From: Runella aurantiaca
GTDB lineage: Bacteria > Bacteroidota > Bacteroidia > Cytophagales > Spirosomataceae
NCBI RefSeq assembly: GCF_003339505.1
Contig: NZ_QPIW01000001.1
Location: 62,001-126,000 of the forward strand
Length of the DNA: 64,000 nt
Reading direction: 5' to 3'
Part shown: positions 1 to 7,499 of the stretch, one piece after another
How the letters are laid out: each line of letters begins with the position of its first letter
How positions within the stretch are numbered: the stretch's first letter is position 1
Translations under genes and position numbers: made by a program
The notes under the pieces: generated by a model
What the model saw: only the letters and a program-made list of their open reading frames with translations
What the model was told of the DNA's origin: nothing
Database searches by the model: none

Positions 1-1276
1 TATCAAAAACCGTATTCAATTCATAAGTACCTTTCTCTAAATTATTCTCAAAACGTTCAAAGAGTTGTTTGAGGTCGTTGGTATCGCACCAACCTTCCAA
101 AAACTTTACAAACCAAATCACCCGTTGCTTGTCTTGGCGGGTAGAGTAGCGCATTAAGTACCAAATATTGAAAAATCGTTCCTGTAAGCGGTAGAGGTGG
201 GTACGGCCTGTGGTGCGTGGCTCTATTTCAATGATTTGGTTATCAACCAATTGTTTGAGTTGGGCTGATATTTGATTGGTTTTCAACCCTTGCCTTTCCG
301 AGCGGGCCAATTCGGCAATTTCACTCACGGTTACGGCATCCCACGCCCGGGCCACGGCATCTACGATGAGCTGTTGCTGCGGTTTGAGGTCGTCCATACG
401 GTGTTTGTAGAGGGGTGTTACGCGGTCGAGAATCACCTCCAAGTCTTTGAAACTGTCCTGCTTTTCGTTGTCCATAAAGACATCAAAGAGCATCACCATC
501 GTGCGTATGACGCCGCCCGATAGCTTACGCATCACCTCAATGCGCGGGCGTTGGGTCTTGAGCATTTCCTGAAAAGTCTCGCTTTTGCCCTCATTTTCGG
601 CCAATTTCTCAAAAAGCGTAATGGTTTCGTCGGCGGTCATGCCTTTGAGCCGAATCTGATAAAAAAAATCAAAAAAAGGCTCTTTGTAATCGAAGGTATG
701 TTCGAGCAGCGTAGCCGACGCCCCCACCAATCGCAGGTGTGGCGAATTCATCAGGATATTGCGGAGGCGGTGCGTGGCGGTTTTGCCGATTTTCTCCAAA
801 AACTGCCCAAAATTGTCGTGAAAAACGATGATTTTCTGTTGGTTCTGTTTCAAATAATCCACTAAAATTTCAAAGGCTTTTTGGTCGTAATCGGCTTCAA
901 ACTCACGCTTTCGCATTTCATCCAAAAGCGTTTCGTAAGCGGGGTGGTCTTCAGCGAGGATTTTGGCAATGTGTTCAAAAAATGCCGCCAAATCGGGCAT
1001 CGAATACTGTTCTTCGTTAAAAAGCACAGGAAGGAGCCATTGATTCAACTTTTCATCGTCTAGCACCGCATATTTAAGACGCAGTAAAAGTGTCGTTTTT
1101 CCCATGCCTCTTTGCCCTAAAATCATGTAATGCTGCGGCGGGTGCTGCATAGTATCTTCCTGAATATCCGTAAATAGTTGCTCAAAATCCGCCGTTCTAA
1201 CCACAAACTCTGCTTTGAGTTGTAGTGGCTCTTTTTGGGGAGGATTGAATAGGTATTTTAGCTTTTTATCAGACAT
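1..1276 (-). CDS. AAA/STAND-like ATPase with C-terminal winged helix (3' end off window)
   Basis: My reading of the minus strand from ATG at 1276 stays open to the window edge (425 codons, no stop), so the gene is partial at its C-terminus. A P-loop GQRGMGKT lies at residues 54-61 and a hydrophobic strand KIIVFHD resembles Walker B. Later come an ELARSERQGLKTNQ helix-turn-helix-like stretch and RLQERFFNIWYLMRY, which fit the winged-helix tail of ATPase_2/archaeal-type ATPases. The start overlaps the stop of the upstream ATPase gene by 8 bases, so the two are probably translationally coupled. Function is unknown; the family is generally thought to act as regulatory or defence-type NTP switches. 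Confidence 0.8.
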   Translation of the reverse strand, partial: MSDKKLKYLFNPPQKEPLQLKAEFVVRTADFEQLFTDIQEDTMQHPPQHYMILGQRGMGKTTLLLRLKYAVLDDEKLNQWLLPVLFNEEQYSMPDLAAFFEHIAKILAEDHPAYETLLDEMRKREFEADYDQKAFEILVDYLKQNQQKIIVFHDNFGQFLEKIGKTATHRLRNILMNSPHLRLVGASATLLEHTFDYKEPFFDFFYQIRLKGMTADETITLFEKLAENEGKSETFQEMLKTQRPRIEVMRKLSGGVIRTMVMLFDVFMDNEKQDSFKDLEVILDRVTPLYKHRMDDLKPQQQLIVDAVARAWDAVTVSEIAELARSERQGLKTNQISAQLKQLVDNQIIEIEPRTTGRTHLYRLQERFFNIWYLMRYSTRQDKQRVIWFVKFLEGWCDTNDLKQLFERFENNLEKGTYELNTVFD

Positions 1277-2447
1277 TTTTTGACCACCATTTTTTGAGGA
1301 TTGGAGAATAAAACCGCCATTGTTTCTCAGTCGCTTCCGCGATGTACCCGTCGTATTCGAGTGTTAGTAGAATATTTTTGAACGATTCTTCGAGGCGATG
1401 CTTTACGGCCAAATCATACAACTCCAATTCGGCTACAGATTGATATTCAGCGAGTTTTTTGAGTAAATCGTGTACCAATGACAATTCGTTTCGATTAAAA
1501 ACCTGACTCAAACGCCCTCGGTAGTGTTCGAGGTAAATGCTTCCGTTTAGGACTAGCTCATTGAAAGCGAGGTCAATAAATGTCCTGTTCACTTCGCGAG
1601 ATTCTATGCGGTATAAATCACGGATTTCTTTGATAGCCAACTGAATATGAAACGGAATTAACCATTCGATTTTCTCTTTCAATAAGTATGTCAAAGCCTC
1701 CTCAGAAGCCTCAATTTGATAGTTTTCGAGTAACGTTTTGGCCAACTCTAGCGCATCTTTTAACGAAAGTGGACGTAACTTATAAGTCTGAATATCATTG
1801 ACATCGGCGGTTGCGTTGAGTTTTTTGACTACTGAAAGCAAGCCAATTGAACCCGTATAAATAAACTTGATTTTCTGATTGTATTTGTCATTCTGGCGGA
1901 TGGCTCGATTTTGTTTGAGGAAATTCCGAGCGGCTTGTTCGCCTTGCTCGTCACGAATGTGTTCAATCGTAACCGGAAATTCATCAATCATCAGCAGGAT
2001 TTTGCGATTATCTAAATCCACTTTTTCCAGAAAATCTTTGAATTTTTCGTAGTAATCAAGCTTTTCATCGGCTTTTTCATTGAAATCTATTTTGACTCCG
2101 CCTACTTCGACGTTGTCAATACTGCTTAGAAAACCTTTAATTTTCTTGCCTGCTTTTTCGATGGTTTTCAGAAAACGATTTTTATTTTCGATGTCGAAAA
2201 TAGCTTTAAGGAGTACTTTAAAGAAAGTTTGACTATCGATAACATCTTCTGTATCAACATAAACACAATAATATTCGTGGGTCGGATTGTCTTTGAGGTA
2301 ATGAATGATAGACGTTTTACCCACCCGCCGAGGAGCAGAAAGTAGTAGATTTTGTCCTTCTTCAAGCGCTTCATAAATTTCATGAACAATGTCGTTTCGA
2401 AGGAAAAAATTATCACCTGTGGCGGTCTTGCCAATACTTAGTTTCAT
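1269..2447 (-). CDS. AAA family ATPase (ATPase_2-like), first gene of a two-ATPase operon
   Basis: The 392-residue protein has an N-terminal P-loop SAPRRVGKTS near residue 40 and a Walker B strand ILLMIDEFP near residue 155, followed by KFIYTGSIGL (sensor-like) and a C-terminal all-helical region that probably forms a winged helix. There is no signal peptide or membrane segment, so it is cytoplasmic. This is the pattern of the ATPase_2/STAND-like group, which binds ATP and switches conformation; the target is not visible. The neighbouring gene downstream encodes a second, different ATPase whose start overlaps this stop. Two near-identical 18-bp palindromes lie just upstream of the start codon and may be operators. 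Confidence 0.8.
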   Translation of the reverse strand: MKLSIGKTATGDNFFLRNDIVHEIYEALEEGQNLLLSAPRRVGKTSIIHYLKDNPTHEYYCVYVDTEDVIDSQTFFKVLLKAIFDIENKNRFLKTIEKAGKKIKGFLSSIDNVEVGGVKIDFNEKADEKLDYYEKFKDFLEKVDLDNRKILLMIDEFPVTIEHIRDEQGEQAARNFLKQNRAIRQNDKYNQKIKFIYTGSIGLLSVVKKLNATADVNDIQTYKLRPLSLKDALELAKTLLENYQIEASEEALTYLLKEKIEWLIPFHIQLAIKEIRDLYRIESREVNRTFIDLAFNELVLNGSIYLEHYRGRLSQVFNRNELSLVHDLLKKLAEYQSVAELELYDLAVKHRLEESFKNILLTLEYDGYIAEATEKQWRFYSPILKKWWSKNV

Positions 2448-2475
2448 AGCTTAAAAATTTTCGTTGAAATTACAT

Positions 2476-2493
2476 TGCAATTTTTTTATTGCA
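2476..2493. repeat. Palindromic A/T-rich site, copy 1
   Basis: The 18-mer runs TGCAA, seven T, then ATTGCA, so its ends form an inverted repeat (TTGCAAT/ATTGCAA when one flanking base is added). It lies about 30 bases upstream of the ATPase start at 2447 and matches a second copy at 2503..2520 at 17 of 18 positions. Position and symmetry suggest an operator or promoter element; this is inference. Confidence 0.6.
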
Positions 2494-2502
2494 AAATTGA
2501 AC

Positions 2503-2520
2503 TGCATTTTTTTTATTGCA
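2503..2520. repeat. Palindromic A/T-rich site, copy 2
   Basis: Second copy of the 18-mer at 2476..2493, with TGCA at the left end, eight T, then ATTGCA. Start-to-start distance is 27 bases. Both copies sit in the short leader between the ATPase pair and the terminator of the metal-chaperone gene. Confidence 0.6.
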
Positions 2521-2534
2521 GAAAATAATGTAAA

Positions 2535-2562
2535 ATAAAAAAGGAGCTTTTGGGGCTCCTTA
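2535..2562 (-). terminator. Intrinsic terminator of the metal-handling genes
   Basis: Read on the minus strand, AAGGAGC pairs with GCTCCTT across a 7-base loop and is followed by a T-rich run. It lies just after the stop of the HMA-domain gene. Confidence 0.8.
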
Positions 2563-2585
2563 TAAATAGTTTGAAAATCTAATTT

Positions 2586-2939
2586 CTAGTGCGAGTGCGC
2601 TTCGCTTGTTTTTTGGCAGCACTCTGGCAACTTGTCGTGGGCCGTTTGGCTGCACACCAAATTGTCGGCGTCGTAACCCGTTTCGGTAATCACTTTACGG
2701 ATTTGGGCTTCGTCGGTTTTTTTGGGGTTGTATTTGACCGTTACCACTTTGTCTTCCAGATTTAGTACTGCTTCTGAGATGCCTTTACTTAGGGTGAGGT
2801 TTTTCTCAATGCGCTCTTTGCACATTTCACAAACGGCTGAGGTTTTGATTTTTACCTCTTTTTCTTTACCAGGTTTGTTGGCTACCGCCCCAAAAACGAT
2901 TGTCAAAACTAACGCGAATACGAATGTTAACTGTTTCAT
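2586..2939 (-). CDS. Exported heavy-metal-associated (HMA) domain protein
   Basis: A 117-residue protein with an N-terminal signal peptide (QLTFVFALVLTIVFGAVA) and one HMA fold. The metal-binding loop reads AVCEMCKERIEKNL, giving the Cys-x-x-Cys pair of copper/mercury chaperones. The C-terminal tail after the fold adds Cys and His residues (CSQTAHDKLPECCQ, AHSH) that could bind further metal. It probably traps copper or a related soft metal in the periplasm. It follows a TonB receptor gene by 41 bases on the same strand, and a terminator follows it, so receptor and chaperone are probably co-transcribed. Confidence 0.85.
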   Translation of the reverse strand: MKQLTFVFALVLTIVFGAVANKPGKEKEVKIKTSAVCEMCKERIEKNLTLSKGISEAVLNLEDKVVTVKYNPKKTDEAQIRKVITETGYDADNLVCSQTAHDKLPECCQKTSEAHSH

Positions 2940-2980
2940 TGCTTGATTGATTTATGTGTAAATTTTAGTTGAAAATGTTC

Positions 2981-5233
2981 CTAATCTTTGATTTTTACCC
3001 GGATACCTGCGTAAATCACGCGGCCAACCACGGGCCCCCAAGTTTGACCCGCATCAAAATACTTATTGAAGGGGTCTTCTGCGTGAATGATTGGGTTGGG
3101 CTGTTTAAAGTTTGCTAAATTTTCCCCTCCCAGATATACTTCAAACTTTTTGAACGCTCGTGATGCCTGTGCATTTACATTCATAAACGATTGTGAATAC
3201 AAAATCGGCATAGGCTTGCGGTCAATGGTGGCCTGCAATGACTGCATCGGATCGGTGATGCGCGCTTGGCCATTCCACTGAACTGTCAAATCCAACTTCC
3301 ATTTGTCGTACGGAAGATTATATCCAATGTTGAACAATACCCGGTCGCGCGGTACCATCATGCGTTGTTGTAACACAGAATTTCCGAAAGGTTGTCCCAT
3401 GGTTTGCCATACGTCAAACAAACGGTATGCCAATTTTACCTCTGTACGTTTAGATAGTAGCGTATTCAGCTCAATCTGAAAGCTGTTGGAGAAAGATTTA
3501 CCTTTTAAATTGTAAAAATACAGGTGCGAAGCCAACGGTGTGGCGTGGTCGGTGTCGACAATGAGTTGATTTTGAAAGTCGGTTCGGTAATAGTCCAGCA
3601 CCAAATCCCAGTGTTTATCAAACCAATGGAAGGTTTGGGTCAGGCTGAGGCCGTAGTTCCAAGTCACTTCGGGCTGAATTTTTTGTCCCCAAAAACGCAC
3701 CGTACGTCCACTTACTAAATACCCATAGTATTCGGCAAAAGCATTGGGGGTACGCTGACCACGCCCTCCCGACACCCGCAAGGTGGTGTTTTCCCAAGGC
3801 TGCCAGCGCAGGTGCAGGCGTGGTGTGGCAAAAGCACCAAACAGATTGTGATAGTCGGCGCGTAAACCAGCCACGAGCGTAAATTTATCTAAGTGGTTGT
3901 ATGTATATTCAAAAAATGCTCCCGGAACCGATTCCGTGCGCGTCATGAGGCTGTCTTTGTAGGTTTCGCGGTAATCATCCAGCAGGTAATTGATGCCCGT
4001 TTTGAACTGATGATTTGTATTGTTGATGATGGATTGATAAATCAAGTTTCCATAAAGGGTCCGTTGCCGACCGTCATAATTTACAAATCCAAAGTAAGAG
4101 TCTGTGTTATGCAATGAGGCATTCAATACCAGTCCTAAGCCTTTGTAGGGTTTGTCTTGGTACAATTTGGCGGTTTTAGAAAAAAGCTCGATTCGATTGG
4201 TCTTATTTCCAAAGCCATAAAATTGGGCCGTTCCGCGATGTTTGTCGGGGCGGAACCCTGTCTGCCCGCCCAATCGGTCTTCGTAGAGCGCTTTAATCCC
4301 AAACTGAGCCATCATTTTGTCGCTTTTGTACTGCCAGCGGTTGATACCGTTGAATTGGGTATAAAGTGGCAAATCCAGAAAGCCATCGCCGTTGTTGTCG
4401 ACACGATTTTGTAGCGTGCTGGCGTGGGTAAGAAAGCCCGTAGCCCATTTGTCGGATAACTTTCGATTAAGGTTCAGATTAACTTCGCCGCGCCCCAAAT
4501 GATTGACGTAGGTGTTGAAATACAGTTTTTCGCGCGCATCGGGTTTTACGAGTTCTACATTGATGGCGCCCGTCATGCTTTCGTAGCCATTAACCACCGA
4601 CCCCGCTCCTTTGGCCACATCAATGGACTGAATCCAAGTACCTGGAATATAGCTCATTCCAAATGTAGACGCTAACCCACGAATGGTGGGTACGTTTTCG
4701 ACGTTGGTTTGAACGTATTGGCCGCCCAAGCCTAAAAACTGGATTTGTTTGGCACCCGTTACGGCATCGCTATAGCTTACCGAAACTGAGGCATTGGTTT
4801 CAAAACTTTCCGATAAATTACAACAAGCCGCCTTGGCCAAGGCTTTGGTCGTGATGATTTCGGTTTGAATCGGATTCATGCGGTCAATTTGGGAAGAGGT
4901 GCCGCGTATTACTACTTCGCCCAGTTGGCCCTCGGGCTTCATCACAATCTCAAAATTGTTTTCGGAAGTGACCTTTATCGTGTCGGTTTTGAATCCGATG
5001 TATCTCAATACCAGTCGGTTTGACTTGGCAGAGCGAGCTATGTCAAATCTGCCCAGTGAATCAGTGATGGTGCCTAATGAAGTTTCGGCCCAAAATATAT
5101 TTACACCTACCAAAGGTGATTTTTTTTCTGCTCCATTGCGCTCAAAAACGGTACCCGTAACGCGTTGGGCACGGAGCGTTATAAACAGTGCAGAGGCAGT
5201 CAGAATGAGTATGGATTGAAATAAACTTTTCAT
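2981..5233 (-). CDS. TonB-dependent receptor, probable metal-related
   Basis: The most likely start is ATG at 5233, which places the signal peptide KSLFQSILILTASALFITLRAQ at the N-terminus; an in-frame upstream extension to 5323 adds unlikely sequence. A carboxypeptidase-regulatory-like domain (about residues 25-105) is followed by the plug domain and a beta-barrel ending in YAGIRVKIKD, about 750 residues in total. The plug contains AACCNLSESFETNASVSV and GAKQIQFLGLGG, a pattern I associate with Bacteroidota receptors next to metal genes. It sits in the outer membrane and imports a ligand using TonB energy. Neighbours are an HMA chaperone and a Cys/His-rich small protein, which supports copper or another heavy metal as substrate, but the ligand is inferred. 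Confidence 0.9.
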   Translation of the reverse strand: MKSLFQSILILTASALFITLRAQRVTGTVFERNGAEKKSPLVGVNIFWAETSLGTITDSLGRFDIARSAKSNRLVLRYIGFKTDTIKVTSENNFEIVMKPEGQLGEVVIRGTSSQIDRMNPIQTEIITTKALAKAACCNLSESFETNASVSVSYSDAVTGAKQIQFLGLGGQYVQTNVENVPTIRGLASTFGMSYIPGTWIQSIDVAKGAGSVVNGYESMTGAINVELVKPDAREKLYFNTYVNHLGRGEVNLNLNRKLSDKWATGFLTHASTLQNRVDNNGDGFLDLPLYTQFNGINRWQYKSDKMMAQFGIKALYEDRLGGQTGFRPDKHRGTAQFYGFGNKTNRIELFSKTAKLYQDKPYKGLGLVLNASLHNTDSYFGFVNYDGRQRTLYGNLIYQSIINNTNHQFKTGINYLLDDYRETYKDSLMTRTESVPGAFFEYTYNHLDKFTLVAGLRADYHNLFGAFATPRLHLRWQPWENTTLRVSGGRGQRTPNAFAEYYGYLVSGRTVRFWGQKIQPEVTWNYGLSLTQTFHWFDKHWDLVLDYYRTDFQNQLIVDTDHATPLASHLYFYNLKGKSFSNSFQIELNTLLSKRTEVKLAYRLFDVWQTMGQPFGNSVLQQRMMVPRDRVLFNIGYNLPYDKWKLDLTVQWNGQARITDPMQSLQATIDRKPMPILYSQSFMNVNAQASRAFKKFEVYLGGENLANFKQPNPIIHAEDPFNKYFDAGQTWGPVVGRVIYAGIRVKIKD

Positions 5234-5325
5234 TGTTTTTACATTTAAATCAACCGTTACATTGAGAAATTGGCGAATACGAATCAGAAGAGGTGTTTTC
5301 ATGATTGAGCTGTTTTTGTACACGA

Positions 5326-5333
5326 CAAAGGTA
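5326..5333 (-). promoter_or_regulatory. Probable -7 element for the TonB receptor gene
   Basis: The minus strand reads TACCTTTG, matching the Bacteroidota -7 consensus TAnnTTTG, about 93 bases upstream of the start at 5233. No clear -33 TTTG was found at the usual distance. Its position inside the longer reading frame argues for the 5233 start. Confidence 0.45.
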
Positions 5334-5521
5334 CTGCCCGGCTCTTTGAAAAATGATACAGAATTTTTCCGATGTTTTACAAAATTTCAGGGGTTTGTCC
5401 CTGCGCCAATGGTTGATTATGTTGAAATTACTTTTTTGATTGAATACGTTTTCCAGAAAAAAATCTGCATAAACAGACCGTAAGAATGATTCTTACAGAA
5501 AGATAACAACACAAAAAGTGG

Positions 5522-5968
5522 CTAAATCAAAAAAGATTGGACGAAAGAAAGCAGTGTACGTCCGTGAAATAGAGAGGAGAAGGAAGATAAAGAATCAGCT
5601 GATTCAGGACTTGCAACAAAAAATGCAAGGATTGACTTAAACACGGCCACCAAAGCACCAATGACGGCATCGCTGATAATCTGTAAAAACTTGGCAACCC
5701 ATTGGGTGACCGACGACGACACATCTACGTTTTCGTAGCTTTGTTGGTCATCGCAGCAATCTTGTTTTTGGAAAGAAGTTTGGTCAGAAACAGGAGCCTT
5801 GGTGCTGTCCTGTCCGCAAGCAGCTACGCCTTCTTTGTGTAAAGCGGCCAGTTGGATTGATTTCCCCCGCATGAGGCAGTGATGCTCAACCACACCAAAG
5901 CCCATACTCGCTGTGAGTACAACGAAGGCCATGAATAAGGTGAGCGCTTTGCGGAGCAGTTTTTTCAT
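5522..5968 (-). CDS. HYC_CC_PP-like small protein of metal loci
   Basis: The 148-residue protein starts with a lysine-rich signal peptide (KKLLRKALTLFMAFVVLTASMGFG) followed by VVEHHCLMRGKS, a later CGQ and then DCCDDQ. This spaced His-Cys, Cys-Cys pattern fits the Bacteroidota HYC_CC_PP family, which is usually found next to heavy-metal TonB receptors and HMA proteins, as here. The role is not established; metal sensing or binding in the envelope is plausible. A C-terminal hydrophobic segment (IGALVAVFKSILAFFVA) may be a membrane span. The gap to the receptor gene is about 290 bases, so it may have its own transcript. Confidence 0.65.
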   Translation of the reverse strand: MKKLLRKALTLFMAFVVLTASMGFGVVEHHCLMRGKSIQLAALHKEGVAACGQDSTKAPVSDQTSFQKQDCCDDQQSYENVDVSSSVTQWVAKFLQIISDAVIGALVAVFKSILAFFVASPESADSLSSFSSLFHGRTLLSFVQSFLI

Positions 5969-6055
5969 TTGTTTCTAACCGATACTGAAAAGACGTAGTA
6001 AAGATAACAAGTCTTATATGTAATACCAAAACGTCGGAAAGAAGAATTTTGTTCA

Positions 6056-6086
6056 AAAAAAAAGCGGGACGTTTGCCCCGCTTTTT
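6056..6086 (-). terminator. Terminator after rplT
   Basis: On the minus strand AAAAGCGGG pairs with CCCGCTTTT and is followed by a T-run. It lies immediately downstream of the L20 stop codon. Confidence 0.85.
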
Positions 6087-6091
6087 GTGTA

Positions 6092-6436
6092 CTACTTTAC
6101 TTTTTCGACTACTGCCTTGAATGCCTCTGGGTGATTCATTGCAAGGTCAGCAAGTACTTTACGGTTCAGTTCGATACCAGCGGCGTGAACTTTACCCATC
6201 AAAGCAGAATAAGATAATCCTTCTTGACGAGCAGCAGCGTTGATACGCTGAATCCACAACGCGCGGAAATTTCTTTTCTTGTGTTTACGACCAGTGTATG
6301 CATAAACAAGCCCTTTTTCAACGGCGTTTTTGGCAACGGTCCAAACGTTTTTACGACGGCCATAGTAACCTTTGGCCAATTTTAAGATTTTTTTGCGGCG
6401 AGCCCGCGAAGCGACGTGATTTACCGAACGTGGCAT
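6092..6436 (-). CDS. rplT: 50S ribosomal protein L20
   Basis: The start at 6436 gives [18 protein letters not shown], the conserved beginning of L20, and a 114-residue protein, the usual length; an upstream in-frame extension to 6481 is not part of the family. L20 binds 23S rRNA early in assembly of the large subunit and in many bacteria represses its own operon. The signature [11 protein letters not shown] and the [12 protein letters not shown] helix are present. It lies 155 bases downstream of rpmI on the same strand and ends before a strong terminator. Confidence 0.98.
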   Translation of the reverse strand: MPRSVNHVASRARRKKILKLAKGYYGRRKNVWTVAKNAVEKGLVYAYTGRKHKKRNFRALWIQRINAAARQEGLSYSALMGKVHAAGIELNRKVLADLAMNHPEAFKAVVEKVK

Positions 6437-6591
6437 AATTTTTAAACGTTTTTTGACGGTTGGTGGCCTCTGTTGAAGCACTTTTTAGACCAACAATCGG
6501 GTGAAACAATGAACCTGTGCTTGCGCACTTTTTTGTTAAAAGTTGGCCGTTAATTGTAAAAAAAGGTACGATTAACGTTCAAACAATTAAC

Positions 6592-6786
6592 TCAAATCTT
6601 GAGCATCAATTTGACACGGTCAAGGTTTGTGTCATCAACCAGCGAAAAGCCAACCAAGTTGCGCTTACGTTTTGTTGATTTTTTAGTCAAAATGTGACTG
6701 TGGAAAGCGTGCTTACGCTTGATTTTCCCGGTGCCGGTAAGCTTAAAACGCTTCTTAGCACTTGAGTGTGTTTTTACTTTAGGCAT
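6592..6786 (-). CDS. rpmI: 50S ribosomal protein L35
   Basis: The 64-residue basic protein has the L35 pattern [20 protein letters not shown] and [14 protein letters not shown]. It is a large-subunit protein next to rplT, as in most bacteria. The usual upstream partner infC (IF3) is absent here: the next gene upstream is an unrelated DUF6702 gene, and a good promoter lies directly in front of rpmI. Confidence 0.97.
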   Translation of the reverse strand: MPKVKTHSSAKKRFKLTGTGKIKRKHAFHSHILTKKSTKRKRNLVGFSLVDDTNLDRVKLMLKI

Positions 6787-6831
6787 GATACTGAATCGTT
6801 TAAGATACTAAAAAAGTAAAGTTTTGGGGCG

Positions 6832-6863
6832 CAAAGGTAGTGATTTGCTGCTATAAATACAAC
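6832..6863 (-). promoter_or_regulatory. Promoter of rpmI-rplT
   Basis: On the minus strand GTTG (-33 region) is followed after 20 bases by TACCTTTGC, an exact TAnnTTTG -7 element. It lies about 45 bases in front of the rpmI start. Confidence 0.65.
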
Positions 6864-6907
6864 GAAGTATTTGTTTTTAAGTGTCAAGCATTGTAGATGC
6901 AGGGCCT

Positions 6908-7459
6908 TTAAATTCCTAAAGCCAGCGTGGTGTCGTCTTTTTTGAAGATATAAGACTTTTTCTGACCCTGATAATTGAGGTTTACCAAGTTGATTTGGTC
7001 GTCAAAAAGGTCGTGCATGATGGTATTCTGAAGCGAAAACCCCGTGACTGCTTCTTGATTGGGGATTTCAATGTATATCCACGTGGCATCGGCTTCTTGT
7101 TCTTTCCCAACGTAAGCATAGGCCTTCTTCTGTTTCTGTGAACTAACCAATGCAAAATGCTTGCGGATGTATTTTTCTACCAACGGGTCATTTTTGTCGT
7201 TGTTGACCACCACAATCTTTTGTCCGTTGTTGTCTTTCGAGAGAGCTTTTTCTAGGTCATCCGTAAAGACGCGAATGCTTATTTCAAAGGATTTTTCCTT
7301 GGCATTGTAGTCCATCCGGGTGATGCTGGTATGGAAATCGTGAAGACGGAAAGAGAGTAAAAGAAAGAGTACTGAAAAGGATACAAATTTAATCGTGCAG
7401 AGGCGCAAAGCAGCAAAGTTAAGGTTCCTTATAACTCCTAGTGCTTTGCCCCTTTGCAT
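6908..7459 (-). CDS. DUF6702 family exported protein (start uncertain)
   Basis: The core from FHTSITRMDYN onward, with ISIRVFTDDLEKAL, matches DUF6702, a small Bacteroidota family of unknown function that carries a signal peptide or lipid anchor. A hydrophobic segment (FVSFSVLFLLLSF) precedes the core. The nearest ATG is at 7459, and the residues between it and the hydrophobic segment are the translation of a dispersed CAAAG hairpin repeat, so the native start has probably been displaced or lost. Longer in-frame starts (7525, 7537) would overlap rseP, which ends at 7500. It is the last gene of the dxr-rseP run. Confidence 0.65.
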   Translation of the reverse strand: MQRGKALGVIRNLNFAALRLCTIKFVSFSVLFLLLSFRLHDFHTSITRMDYNAKEKSFEISIRVFTDDLEKALSKDNNGQKIVVVNNDKNDPLVEKYIRKHFALVSSQKQKKAYAYVGKEQEADATWIYIEIPNQEAVTGFSLQNTIMHDLFDDQINLVNLNYQGQKKSYIFKKDDTTLALGI

Positions 7460-7469
7460 CTTTGCGTGT
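7394..7469. repeat. Dispersed CAAAG/CTTTG inverted repeat
   Basis: The plus strand reads GCAAAGCAGCAAAG, then a palindromic AAGGTTCCTT, then GCTTTGCCCCTTTGCATCTT (TTGCG follows), so the two arms are inverted copies of repeated GCAAAG units. This looks like a mobile or REP-like intergenic hairpin. It lies at the junction of rseP and the DUF6702 gene and is read as the N-terminus of the latter. Confidence 0.65.
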
Positions 7470-7499
7470 TTTTTTAAATGGTGCGATTTTTTCACTTTA

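Noticed and set aside
5262-5483. Plus-strand ORF in front of the TonB receptor
   Set aside because: It lies across the receptor promoter and has no recognisable domain or ribosome site; it is a chance frame.
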